In this document: in pieces, positions 34,765 to 43,015 of the stretch
Numbering within the stretch: the first letter of the stretch is position 1
Layout of the letters: every line of letters begins with the position of its first letter
DNA from: CAYYWV01 sp964531525
GTDB taxonomy: Bacteria; Pseudomonadota; Alphaproteobacteria; JAAXGF01
DNA: 64,000 nt
NCBI GenBank assembly: GCA_964531525.1
Contig: CAZHDF010000001.1
Span: forward strand, 9,285 to 73,284
Reading direction: 5' to 3'
Translations under genes and position numbers: made by a program
The notes under the pieces: model-generated
What the model saw: only the letters and a program-made list of their open reading frames with translations
Told to the model about the DNA's origin: nothing
Database searches by the model: none

Positions 34765-35628
34765 TCAGACGGCCCTGCCGGTGCCGATGCGGGTATGCGC
34801 CTCGAGGCGGTAGACGTCGCCGTCGAGGTAGGGCGCGAAGGCCCGCTCGAGCGCCGCGTCGAGCGCCGCGCGCTCGTCGGTCGAAAGCGCGTCCAGCAGG
34901 GTGCCGAACGACATCTCGAGATTCTGTTGCCAGAACGGACCGCCCGCGGGGGGCGTCGGCGCGAAGCGAAGCTCGTGCTCCTCGACTTCGGCGAAGCCGG
35001 CGGCGCGCAGCGCCTCGGCGAGGCTTCCGGCGGTGCCGAAGCGAAACGGCGTGAGCTCGCCCGCGAACGGCGGCGCGGACACGAAATCGGGCGCCACCGT
35101 CTGAACCACGTCGAACATGGTGTTGTCCTCGCGCGGTCCCCAGACCATGAATGCCGCGCGTCCGCCCGGGCGCAGCACGCGCCGCGCCTCGGCCAGCGCC
35201 CGTTCGGCGCGGGGACAGAACATGATTCCGAAGCGGCACATGACCCGGTCGAAGGAGGCGTCGTCGAACGGCAACGCCTCCATGTCGGCGATCTCGAAAC
35301 GCATGTTGTCGATTCCGGCCTCGGCCGCGCGGCGCTTGGCGCCGGCGAGCATCTCGGGCACCAGGTCGCTCGCGGTGACGCGGCCGCCGGGCGCGACCCG
35401 CCGGGCGGTCGTGAGCGCGGGCTCGCCGATCCCCGAGGCGAGATCGAGCACCTCGTGGCCGGGGGCGACCTCGGCCGCGGCGATCAGCGGCTCGTTGAGC
35501 CGGGCGGCAAGCTCGGCGAGTTGCTCGGCCCAGCGGTTCCAGGCGTCGCTCTTCACGGTCCAGCCTTCGCGGACCGTGGCCTTGAGCGCCTCGGGGTCGT
35601 CGTGGGGAGAGACGTCGTTCGCATTCAT
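34765..35628 (-). CDS. Class I SAM-dependent methyltransferase
   Basis: A 287-residue UbiE/COQ5-like methyltransferase. Motif I VLDLASGIGEPAL (about 65-77), an acidic end of strand 2 (TASDLVPEML), DMEALPFDDASFDRVMCRFG (motif II region) and LRPGGRAAFMVWGP (motif III) are present. The C-terminal part (FGTLLDALSTDERAALDAAL) probably covers the substrate. The substrate cannot be named. It is convergent with pssA and divergent from the FAH gene. Confidence 0.85.
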   Translation of the reverse strand: MNANDVSPHDDPEALKATVREGWTVKSDAWNRWAEQLAELAARLNEPLIAAAEVAPGHEVLDLASGIGEPALTTARRVAPGGRVTASDLVPEMLAGAKRRAAEAGIDNMRFEIADMEALPFDDASFDRVMCRFGIMFCPRAERALAEARRVLRPGGRAAFMVWGPREDNTMFDVVQTVAPDFVSAPPFAGELTPFRFGTAGSLAEALRAAGFAEVEEHELRFAPTPPAGGPFWQQNLEMSFGTLLDALSTDERAALDAALERAFAPYLDGDVYRLEAHTRIGTGRAV

Positions 35629-35711
35629 GGGAGCCGCCTTACGAAATTCCGGACAAGAGGTTAGTCTTTGATCTAGTCTCGCGGCGCCCGGGTTACAACA
35701 GGGGATCGACG

Positions 35712-36563
35712 ATGAAACTTGTCCGTTACGGCGCCGCCGGAGCCGAGCGGCCCGGACTGATCGACGGCGACGGAAATCTGCGCGACCTTTCGGGCGCGAT
35801 CGCCGAGATCGACGCGGCCGCGCTCGCGCCGGCGGCGCTCGACCGGCTGCGCGCGATCGATCCGAATGCGCTTCCGGTGGTTCCGGGGACCCCACGGCTC
35901 GGCATTCCGCTCGTAGGCATCGGCAAGCTGATCGCGGTGGGGCTCAACTACGCCGACCACGCGGCCGAGGCGGGGGCGGCGATCCCGAGCGAGCCGGTGC
36001 TGTTCGGCAAGGCGACCAGCGCGCTCGCCGGGCCCTTCGATCCGGTGGTGCTGCCGCGCGGCTACACCAAGCCCGACTGGGAGGTCGAGCTCGCGATCGT
36101 CATCGGCCGGACCGCGCGCCATGTCGCCGAGGCCGACGCGCTCGATCACGTCGCCGGCTATTGCCTGTTCGACGACATTTCCGAACGCGCCTTCCAGACC
36201 GAGCGCGGCGGCCAGTGGATCAAGGGCAAGAGCTGCGACGGCTTCGGCCCGCTCGGCCCCTGGCTGGTGACCGCCGACGAGCTGCCCGATCCGCAGTCGC
36301 TCCATATCTGGCACGACATCAACGGCGAGCGCATGCAGGACAGCTCGACCGCGCGGATGATCTTCCCGGTCGCGCATCTGGTCAGCTACATCAGCCGCTT
36401 CATGACCCTCATGCCGGGCGACGTGATCCCGACCGGCACGCCCCCGGGGGTCGGCATGGGGCGGCGGCCGCAACGCTTCCTACGCCCGGGCGACGTGATG
36501 ACGCTCGGCATCGACGGCCTCGGCGAACAACGCCACGAGGTTCTCGCCCCCGAGGAGGGGTAA
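35712..36563 (+). CDS. Fumarylacetoacetate hydrolase (FAH) family protein
   Basis: A 283-residue enzyme of the FAH / 2-hydroxyhepta-2,4-diene-1,7-dioate isomerase family. The N-terminal cap (to about 70) is followed by IAVGLNYADHAAEAG, EPVLFGKATSALAGP and the metal-binding Glu/Asp set in KPDWEVELAIVIG ... FDDISERAFQ (Asp), with RGGQWIKGKSCDGFGPLGPW and the C-terminal GDVIPTGTPPGVGMG. Members cleave or isomerise acylpyruvates or aromatic-degradation intermediates; some decarboxylate oxaloacetate. The substrate is unknown here. Confidence 0.9.
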   Translation: MKLVRYGAAGAERPGLIDGDGNLRDLSGAIAEIDAAALAPAALDRLRAIDPNALPVVPGTPRLGIPLVGIGKLIAVGLNYADHAAEAGAAIPSEPVLFGKATSALAGPFDPVVLPRGYTKPDWEVELAIVIGRTARHVAEADALDHVAGYCLFDDISERAFQTERGGQWIKGKSCDGFGPLGPWLVTADELPDPQSLHIWHDINGERMQDSSTARMIFPVAHLVSYISRFMTLMPGDVIPTGTPPGVGMGRRPQRFLRPGDVMTLGIDGLGEQRHEVLAPEEG

Positions 36564-36576
36564 GCGCGAAAAAAAG

Positions 36577-36598
36577 CGCCCCGGCGAATGCCGGGGCG
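36577..36598. terminator. Terminator between FAH and GMC genes
   Basis: A 9-bp stem (cgccccggc / gccggggcg) with a GAAT tetraloop. A 7-A run lies just before it, so on the minus strand it is hairpin plus U-tract and should end GMC oxidoreductase transcripts; it may also stop FAH transcripts. Confidence 0.8.
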
Positions 36599-36662
36599 AG
36601 TGGGACGGAACGAAGCGTCAGGGAGAACCCGGGCGGATTGTCCCGCCCGGTGGGTAACTTCG

Positions 36663-38231
36663 TCAGATTTCGCCCTTGCCCATCTGCTCGGCGATGTACT
36701 CCGCCTGCCGGATGGCGAGCGTGACGATGGTCAAGGTCGGGTTTTCGGCGGCGCCGGTGGTGAACTGGCTGCCGTCGGAAACGAACAGGTTCTTGATATC
36801 GTGGGACTGGCCCCATTTGTTGACCACGCCGTCGGACGCCTTCGCGCTCATGCGGTTGGTGCCGAGGTTGTGGGTCGAGGGGTAAGGCGGGGTTTCGATC
36901 ACCCGTCTGGCGCCCACCGCCTCGTAGACCGCGCCGCCCGCCTTGAAGGCGTGGCTGCGCATCGCGAGGTCGTTGTGGTGGTCGTCGTAATGGACGTTGG
37001 GGATCGGCATCCCGTACTGGTCCTTCTCGGTCGGATGCAGGGTGATCCGGTTGCTCTCCTGCGGCATGTCCTCGCCCACGATCCACATGCCGGCCATGTG
37101 ATCGTAGCCCTCCATGGCGCTCGCGAAGTCGCGTCCCCAGGCGCCGGGATCGAGGAAGGCGGCCATGAACGGCAGGCCCAGCGACAGGGTCTCCAGCTCG
37201 TAGCCGCCGGCGAACCCGCGCGAGGTGTCGTGGCGCGATTCGTCCTTGATGATGCCCGCCATGGTGACGCCGCGATACATGTTCACCGGGTCGTCGAAGA
37301 TCGCGTAGACCGACGCCGTGGTGTGGCGCATGTAGTTGCGCCCGACCTGGCCCGACGAGTTCGCGAGACCGTCGGGGAACATGCTGGATTCGGAGTTGAG
37401 CAGCAGACGCGGGCTTTCGATCGAGTTGCCGGCGACGCAAACGATGCGTGCCTTCTGCCTTTGCTGGTTGCCGTCCTTGTCGACGTAGACGACGCCCGTG
37501 ACCTTGCCGCTCGCGTCGTGCTCGATGCGCAGCACGTGGCTCTCGGGGCGGAGGTCGAACTTGCCGGTCGCTTCCGCCTTGGGGATCTCGGAGTACAGCG
37601 TCGACCATTTGGCGGCGGTCTTGCAGCCCTGGAAGCAGAAGCCCCCCTGGATGCACGCGCCCCGGCCATCGCGCGGCACCGGGTTGATCGCCATGTTGCC
37701 GGTGTGGAACTCCTTGTAGCCGACGCGCTGGGCGCCGTTCGCGAAAACGCTGTAGTTGTTGTTGGCCGGGAGCCGCGGGATCCCGTGGGTGCCGGTCACG
37801 CCCATGTTGTTTTCGGCGCGCTCGTAATAGGGCTCGAGCTCGGCCAGCGTCAGCGGCCAGTCGAGCAGGTTGGCGCCGGCGATCTCGCCATAGGTCGTGC
37901 GCGTCTTGAACTCGTGTTCCTGGATGCGCAACGAGGCGCCGGCCCAGTGAATGGTCGTGCCGCCGACGGACTTGACGATCCAGGCCGGCAGGCCGGAAAA
38001 GTCCTTGGCGATGCGCCAACTGCCCGAAGTGGTGCGCTTGTCGAGCCAGGAGATCTTGCCGAACATCTCCCACTCGTTGTTGACGAAGTCGTCGATCGAA
38101 TAATGCTTGCCGGCCTCGAGGCAGACCACCTTGACGCCCTTCTGACAGAGCTCGTTGGAGAGCGTGCCGCCGCCCGCGCCCGAACCGATGATGACGACGA
38201 CGCCGTCGTCGTTGAGATCGAATGTCGCCAT
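36663..38231 (-). CDS. GMC-family FAD oxidoreductase (gluconate 2-dehydrogenase large subunit-like)
   Basis: A 522-residue flavoprotein. The FAD-binding motif IIGSGAGGGTLSNEL is at about 14-28, SVGGTTIHWAGASLR follows at about 90, and the C-terminal GMC signature includes THNLGTNRMSAKASDGVV and SDGSQFTTGAAENPTLTI with the catalytic His/Asn region. It forms a two-gene unit with the Tat-exported small subunit upstream (15-nt gap). Such pairs usually oxidise sugars or sugar acids in the periplasm, passing electrons to a cytochrome c subunit, which is missing here. The substrate is not predictable. Confidence 0.88.
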   Translation of the reverse strand: MATFDLNDDGVVVIIGSGAGGGTLSNELCQKGVKVVCLEAGKHYSIDDFVNNEWEMFGKISWLDKRTTSGSWRIAKDFSGLPAWIVKSVGGTTIHWAGASLRIQEHEFKTRTTYGEIAGANLLDWPLTLAELEPYYERAENNMGVTGTHGIPRLPANNNYSVFANGAQRVGYKEFHTGNMAINPVPRDGRGACIQGGFCFQGCKTAAKWSTLYSEIPKAEATGKFDLRPESHVLRIEHDASGKVTGVVYVDKDGNQQRQKARIVCVAGNSIESPRLLLNSESSMFPDGLANSSGQVGRNYMRHTTASVYAIFDDPVNMYRGVTMAGIIKDESRHDTSRGFAGGYELETLSLGLPFMAAFLDPGAWGRDFASAMEGYDHMAGMWIVGEDMPQESNRITLHPTEKDQYGMPIPNVHYDDHHNDLAMRSHAFKAGGAVYEAVGARRVIETPPYPSTHNLGTNRMSAKASDGVVNKWGQSHDIKNLFVSDGSQFTTGAAENPTLTIVTLAIRQAEYIAEQMGKGEI

Positions 38232-38246
38232 TGTTCTTTCCTCCCC

Positions 38247-38777
38247 TCAACCGATGTCCGGCAGCCAGCCGAGATCGTTGAAGCCCCGGTCGATGTAGCC
38301 GCCGTATTCGAATGCCGATCCCTCGTAGCCGAAGAACCGCCAGACCTGCTCGTCGTTGTAGAGGGTGGTGACGGTCGTGCCCCGCACGGTTTGGAAGAAG
38401 CCCGTGCTTTCCATGGTCTCGAGCGCCTTGAGCCGATACCCGTCGGAAAGATCGATCCAGCGGATGCCGTAAACCTTGTCGAGCGCGGCGACGCCGTCCT
38501 TGAGGGTCTTGGCGAGACCGGCGTCGGCGGCCGCCTTCTGGTCGAGCGCCTCGACCACGCGGGCGTAGTAGACGTCGCCGATCGCATCATGGGGGTACAT
38601 TTGCCGACTGACCCCGACCAGCGTCTCGGCCGTGTGCCGGTCGAGCGTCTCGAGCGTGAGCGCCCAGGCGCCCTTGGGGTCGACGATCATCGACACGCCG
38701 CCGATCGCGGCCGCGCCGGCGATGCTCAGCCCGCTCGACCGCAGAAACTGGCGGCGATCCATGCCTTTGTTGCTCAT
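38247..38777 (-). CDS. Gluconate 2-dehydrogenase subunit 3 family protein (Tat-exported)
   Basis: A 176-residue protein with a twin-arginine signal (MDRRQFLRSSGLSIAGAAA) followed by the subunit-3 region: ETLVGVSRQMYPHDAIGDVYYARVVEALD and the C-terminal FGYEGSAFEYGGYIDRGFNDL. The small subunit probably carries the cofactor-bearing GMC protein, which lacks its own signal, across the membrane by Tat hitchhiking. It is translated just before the GMC gene. Confidence 0.88.
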   Translation of the reverse strand: MSNKGMDRRQFLRSSGLSIAGAAAIGGVSMIVDPKGAWALTLETLDRHTAETLVGVSRQMYPHDAIGDVYYARVVEALDQKAAADAGLAKTLKDGVAALDKVYGIRWIDLSDGYRLKALETMESTGFFQTVRGTTVTTLYNDEQVWRFFGYEGSAFEYGGYIDRGFNDLGWLPDIG

Positions 38778-38838
38778 CCTTGTCTCCCTGTACAGTCGCG
38801 CCGAGGCGTTTCCTTCCCGCCCTTTCGCGGCGCATCGT

Positions 38839-39234
38839 TCACCGGTAGCGGCCGTGCTTTTGCAGCACCTCGATCTGGTAGCCGTCCGGGTCGGTGATGA
38901 AAAAGAAGCGCGCCATCAACGCGCCGTCGCGGTGGAATTCCTTGATCGGCCGCGGCGCGAGTCCGAGGCCCTCGAGCCGCTCGCGAGTCGCGTCGAGGTC
39001 GTCGACCGCGACCGCGAGATGACCGTATCCGGTGCCATGGGTGTAGGGCTCGGTTTGGCCGTGATTATGGGTCAGCTCGAGCTCGAAGTCGGCCTCGTCG
39101 TTGCGCAAGTACGCGAGCGTGAAGCCTTCGAAGTCGAAGCGGTCGGCAACCTCCAGCCCGAACGCGTCGGCATAGAACCGGAGCGACCGGTCCAGGTCGA
39201 GGACCCGGATCATGCTGTGGATAGCCTTGGCCAT
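38839..39234 (-). CDS. VOC / glyoxalase I family protein
   Basis: A 131-residue protein with two beta-alpha-beta-beta-beta modules: AIHSMIRVLDLDRSLRFYADAFGLEVADR, LTHNHGQTEPYTHGTGYGHLAVAV and FFITDPDGYQIEVLQ. His at the start, Glu in ELTHNHG, His in GHLAVAV and Glu in QIEVLQ are the expected metal ligands of lactoylglutathione lyase. It probably detoxifies methylglyoxal-glutathione adducts (GloA-like), though other VOC activities are possible. ATG 39234 is preferred; 39252 is an alternative. Confidence 0.85.
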   Translation of the reverse strand: MAKAIHSMIRVLDLDRSLRFYADAFGLEVADRFDFEGFTLAYLRNDEADFELELTHNHGQTEPYTHGTGYGHLAVAVDDLDATRERLEGLGLAPRPIKEFHRDGALMARFFFITDPDGYQIEVLQKHGRYR

Positions 39235-39368
39235 CTTGCACCCCGCCTTCATTGCAACCGGCGGAGAAAAGTCTAGCAGCGCGCGCGGCGGGGGTGGTGG
39301 TAGTCCTCTGTTACACGCGCCGTCGCGCGATCGCTGGTTTTATTCGATCGGCGTTCGGCCCGCCGGGC

Positions 39369-39656
39369 TTACGCGGCCGAGGCGGTGGCCTCGCGTTCAC
39401 CGCGCTGCAAATAGACGATGCAGGCGACCCGCAGGATCGAGGCGAAGTTGCCGATCTCGCCGCGGCGTTCGATGACCTCGTCGTGGATCATCGAGAGGAA
39501 ACGCGGCGTGGTCGTGCCCTCGCCGGCGGCGATCTCGTCGAGAATTTCCCAGAACCGGGATTCGAGCCGCACGCTGGTGGTGAAGCCGTTCATCCGGATC
39601 GAGCGGGTGACGTACTGGTAATTCTCGGGGCTTTGGCCCGAATAAAGCTGGCACAT
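39369..39656 (-). CDS. Ribbon-helix-helix domain protein
   Basis: A 95-residue protein. NGFTTSVRLESRFWEILDEIAAGEGTTTPRFLSMIHDEVIER-type sequence (about 22-65) fits the RHH_4 family of alphaproteobacterial DNA-binding proteins (short beta strand followed by two helices), ending in ASILRVACIVYLQRGE. It is probably a small dimeric transcription regulator; its target is unknown. The start MCQLYSGQSPENYQ at 39656 follows a gaggac ribosome binding site. Confidence 0.8.
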   Translation of the reverse strand: MCQLYSGQSPENYQYVTRSIRMNGFTTSVRLESRFWEILDEIAAGEGTTTPRFLSMIHDEVIERRGEIGNFASILRVACIVYLQRGEREATASAA

Positions 39657-39813
39657 GACGAAGTCCTCCCTACGCGTTCGCGCCGAACGGCGGGAGATTG
39701 TGGACGGCCGCGACGCCCGGGCGCGTGTCCCGGGCGCGTTGGAGCCGCTTCCCCCGCATTTTGTCATAGGTTACGAGGGTTGCGGGGCGCTCGGCAAGGG
39801 GCCGATGCCGATT

Positions 39814-39878
39814 TAGAGCGTTTCATGTTTTGACGGCACCGGGCCGGTGCGATTCCACGGAAGCGGAAAAGACTCTAG
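39814..39878. repeat. Short palindromic CTAG-ended element at the hpnE 3' end
   Basis: About 65 bp from tagagcgtttcatgtttt to ggaaaagactctag, with a central gcaccgggccggtgc dyad. The outer ends are imperfect inverted repeats. The terminal CTAG (39875-39878) supplies the hpnE stop codon. It is shorter than and different from the larger repeat family, but of the same CTAG-ended style. Confidence 0.55.
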
Positions 39879-41227
39879 TCCAAAGAAACCGCGCCCTGTC
39901 CGCCGAGCGCGAGCTCGGCCGCCGTCTCGCCCGAGACGATCGCGCCCTCGATCGTCGCCGGCAGGCCGGTATCGGTCCAGTCGCCGGCGAGGAACAGGTT
40001 GTCGATCTCGGTGCGCGCGGACGCGCGGCGCGCGACCTCGGCCGGGGTCTGGGCGAAGGTCGCGCGGCGTTCCTTGACGATGCGGTAGGGCGGCGGGGCG
40101 GCGTCGAGGGCGAGCGCCCGCGCGACGTCGCGCCACAGGCGCGCGGCGATCTCGTCGGCCGGGCGATCGGCGAGCGCGTCGGCGGCGCTGACGGTCACCG
40201 AGGCCACGTCGTCGCGCAGAAACAGCCATTGAGCCGCGCCGCCGATCAGACCCATGAAGGGGGCGCCCTCGGGGAGTTCGGCCGGCGGCCGGCCGAGCCG
40301 GAAATGGGCATTGACGATGGCGCGGCTCTCGCGCGGGACGACGACCTCCGGCAATAGGCGCGCGAGGTTGGCCGGCGGCACGGCGAGGATCACCGCATCA
40401 TGGGGCGCGAGCGCGAGGCTCTCGCCGTCGCCGAAGTCGAGGCGGCGGACGCGCCCATCGCCACGCTCGATCGCGCGCAGCCGGGCGCCGAGCCGGGGCG
40501 CGCAGCCGCGCGCCGCGAGCCAGGCGAGCGCCGGGTCGATGAAGCATTCGGACAGTCCCTCGCGGGCGACGAAGGCTTGCGCCGCCTTGGCCCCGCCGCC
40601 GAAGACACGCGTGATCACCGGCCTGAGAAGCGCGGCCGCGCCTTCCTCGGCGGCCGTGTTGAGGACGGCGACGGCGAGCGGCTCCCAGAAGCGCGTGAAC
40701 AGGGGCTCGACGCCGCCGAGCACCTCGGCGACCGTCGCCGTGGTCTCGGCGCGCGCGAGCCGGCGCAGGGTGGCGAGGTAGTCGCGCGGTCGGGTTCCCG
40801 GCGCCCGCCGCCTCGGGTCGAGAAGCCACAGCGGCAAGGGGCCGCGCCCCGGGCGCAGGGTCCAGCGCGCGCCGCTCGCGAGGTCGAGGAACGGGAAGGC
40901 GGGCCGGGCCGCGCCAGCCAGGCGGTCGCGCGCGCCGATCGTATCGAGATACGCCATGCAGCGCGCGTTGCCGCCCAGGATCAGGTGATTGCCGTTGTCG
41001 ATCCGGCGCTTGAGCGTCGGCTCGTAAAGCGATCGGCAGCGCCCGCCCGCCTGGGGCGCGGCGTCGTAGAGCGCGACCGCGCGGCCGCGCGAAACCAGCG
41101 CGATCGCGGCGGCGAGCCCGGCGAGGCCCGCGCCGACCACATGAACGGTGGCGCTGTCCTGGGTTGCGTCGGTCGTCACGTCGTCCCCGGCGATTGCTGC
41201 CGCTTGAATCGCGGGGGAGGCTATCAC
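39875..41227 (-). CDS. hpnE: Hydroxysqualene dehydroxylase HpnE
   Basis: A 450-residue FAD-dependent amine-oxidase-fold protein. The dinucleotide motif VHVVGAGLAGLAAAIAL is at about 28-45, followed by APQAGGRCRSLYEPTLKRRIDNGNHL, and the C-terminal FLAGDWTDTGLPATIEGAIVSG closes the FAD site. HpnE reduces hydroxysqualene to squalene in the HpnCDE route to hopanoids; hpnC and hpnD are not in the window. It lies downstream of hemY and an AhpD-like gene on the same strand. Confidence 0.9.
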   Translation of the reverse strand: MIASPAIQAAAIAGDDVTTDATQDSATVHVVGAGLAGLAAAIALVSRGRAVALYDAAPQAGGRCRSLYEPTLKRRIDNGNHLILGGNARCMAYLDTIGARDRLAGAARPAFPFLDLASGARWTLRPGRGPLPLWLLDPRRRAPGTRPRDYLATLRRLARAETTATVAEVLGGVEPLFTRFWEPLAVAVLNTAAEEGAAALLRPVITRVFGGGAKAAQAFVAREGLSECFIDPALAWLAARGCAPRLGARLRAIERGDGRVRRLDFGDGESLALAPHDAVILAVPPANLARLLPEVVVPRESRAIVNAHFRLGRPPAELPEGAPFMGLIGGAAQWLFLRDDVASVTVSAADALADRPADEIAARLWRDVARALALDAAPPPYRIVKERRATFAQTPAEVARRASARTEIDNLFLAGDWTDTGLPATIEGAIVSGETAAELALGGQGAVSLD

Positions 41228-41257
41228 GAGCCCGGGGACGGGGGTAGCGGCCGCCGC

Positions 41258-41584
41258 TCAGGCCTTGTCGGCCAGATCGTCGATCCAGGTGAGCGCCGCG
41301 ACCGCGGCCGCGAAGCCGATCGTCGGCGCGGCGAGATACGCGACATGGCGCAGCTCGTCGGCCGAAATCCCCTCGGCGCGCGCGCGGCGCACATGCGAAT
41401 GCACCGCGCCCTCGGTGCGCGCGGCCACCGCGAGCGCGAGCTTGACCAGCCGCTGGGCGCGGGCATCGAGCGGCCCGGCCTCGGCGCAGGCCTTGCCGTA
41501 CTCCTGATAGGCGCGCCACATGGCCGGCTGATCGTTGGCGAGCCGTCCCGCTCGCGACGGCAGTTTTTCCCTGTTCTGGGCCAT
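41258..41584 (-). CDS. Carboxymuconolactone decarboxylase / AhpD-like protein
   Basis: A 108-residue helical protein with the CMD-like segment LVKLALAVAARTEGAVHSHVRRARAEG and SADELRHVAYLAAPTIGFAAAVAAL. The CxxC pair of true AhpD is absent (TEGAVHSH at that position), so peroxiredoxin-reductase activity is unlikely. It sits between hemY and hpnE with short gaps (18 and 30 nt), so it is probably part of the redox-island operon. Function unknown. Confidence 0.8.
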   Translation of the reverse strand: MAQNREKLPSRAGRLANDQPAMWRAYQEYGKACAEAGPLDARAQRLVKLALAVAARTEGAVHSHVRRARAEGISADELRHVAYLAAPTIGFAAAVAALTWIDDLADKA

Positions 41585-41602
41585 GCCCGATCTCCTCGAT
41601 GG

Positions 41603-43015
41603 CTACGAATGGCGGTGCCGGAATGACATTGTTGACGGGGCATCTTCGGTCAAATCGGCGCCGGCGGCGAGGAAATCATGGACGCGGACGCCGGTCTCCT
41701 CGGCTTGGGCGAGGCAGGCGGCGATCGAGGGGCCGCGGAAGTAGTTTCCGGCGAAGAACAGGCCCGGCCGCGCGCGGGCGGCCGCATCGAGCGCCGCGAT
41801 CCGCCGGTCGTGGCCGGGGGCGTATTGCGGCAGGCCGAGCGGCCATTGCCGAACCCGCGCGATCGTCGGTTCGCCGCGCGCGCCGAGCAGGTCGCCGAGC
41901 GCCTCGCGCGCGAGCGCCACGAGATCCGCCGCCGGCAGACGCGCGAGATCGGGCGCCCGCGCCCCGCCGACATAGGCCGCGATCGCCACATGCCCGGCCT
42001 CGGCGCGCCCCGGGAACATGGTCGAGCAGAACTGCGCGCCGGTCAGCCCCCGGCCCTCGCCGCGCGGGGCGAGAAAGCCGACGCCGTCGAGCGGGTGGGC
42101 GACGCGCTCGCGCGGGTAGCCCAGGAACACGACCGCGAGCGGCGGCGCGGCGATTCCGCCGACGGCCCCGGCGGCCTCGGCGTCGAGCGGCTCGAGGAGT
42201 GACGCGGCGACATGGGGCTGGGTCGCGAGAACCACCGCGCGAGCGTCAAGCGTCCCGGCCGCGCCGGCCTCGATCCGATAGCCCGCGCCGCTCGCGCGGA
42301 TGCGCCTGACCGCGACCCCGGTGCGCAGCGCCGGCCCGAGCCGGGCGGCGAGCGCGCGCGGCAGGCTGCCCACGCCCTCGCGCCAGGAATAGAGCCGCCG
42401 CCCCGGCATGCGCCGGCCACGCAGGCGGTGCGCGAGCATCGCCCGGGTGACCGAGCCCCGCGCGCGCTCCATGGCGGCGAGCTTCGGGAACACCGCGCGC
42501 ATCGAGGTCTCCTCGGCCAGTCCCGCGAACAGGCCGCCGACCAGCGGATCGATCACGCGCGCGGCGAACTCGGCCCCGAAGCGCCGGGTCCAGAAGGCGG
42601 CCACGGTCTCGTCGGGGGCGTTCTCGGGGGCGCGGGGGACGAAGGGCTCGGCCGCGAGGCGCAGCCGGGCGCGCGGCGAGAGGTAGTTGCTCGCGAGCAG
42701 CGAGAACGGCCCGGTGCCGAGCCGCGCGAGCCCGTCGCCCGACACCAGATAGCGATACCGCACGCCGTCGCCGAGCTCGCAGCGCCCGGCGTCGAGCCCG
42801 AGGGCGCGGGAAAGCGCCGCCGCCTCGGCCGAGCCGGCGTTGACCGAGCTCGGCCCGTGCTCCATGAGAAAGCCGCCGATGCGCTCCGAGACCGCGCTGC
42901 CGCCGGGGCGCGCCTGGCGTTCGAGCACCGCGACCCGGTACCCCCTTTGCATCAGTCCGAAGGCGGTGGCGAGCCCCGAGACCCCGCCGCCGATGATCGC
43001 GACGTCGCAGCTCAT
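41603..43015 (-). CDS. hemY: HemY-type protoporphyrinogen/coproporphyrinogen oxidase
   Basis: A 470-residue FAD protein. VAIIGGGVSGLATAFGLMQRGY is at about 5-26, then GGFLMEHGPSSVNAG typical of HemY, RVIDPLVGGLFAGLAEETSMR, and the C-terminal FAGNYFRGPSIAACLAQ FAD contact. It oxidises porphyrinogens late in heme synthesis. The start overlaps the radical SAM stop (ATGA), which ties it to the tetrapyrrole-flavoured module rather than to a general hem operon. Related FAD desaturases cannot be fully excluded. Confidence 0.85.
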   Translation of the reverse strand: MSCDVAIIGGGVSGLATAFGLMQRGYRVAVLERQARPGGSAVSERIGGFLMEHGPSSVNAGSAEAAALSRALGLDAGRCELGDGVRYRYLVSGDGLARLGTGPFSLLASNYLSPRARLRLAAEPFVPRAPENAPDETVAAFWTRRFGAEFAARVIDPLVGGLFAGLAEETSMRAVFPKLAAMERARGSVTRAMLAHRLRGRRMPGRRLYSWREGVGSLPRALAARLGPALRTGVAVRRIRASGAGYRIEAGAAGTLDARAVVLATQPHVAASLLEPLDAEAAGAVGGIAAPPLAVVFLGYPRERVAHPLDGVGFLAPRGEGRGLTGAQFCSTMFPGRAEAGHVAIAAYVGGARAPDLARLPAADLVALAREALGDLLGARGEPTIARVRQWPLGLPQYAPGHDRRIAALDAAARARPGLFFAGNYFRGPSIAACLAQAEETGVRVHDFLAAGADLTEDAPSTMSFRHRHS

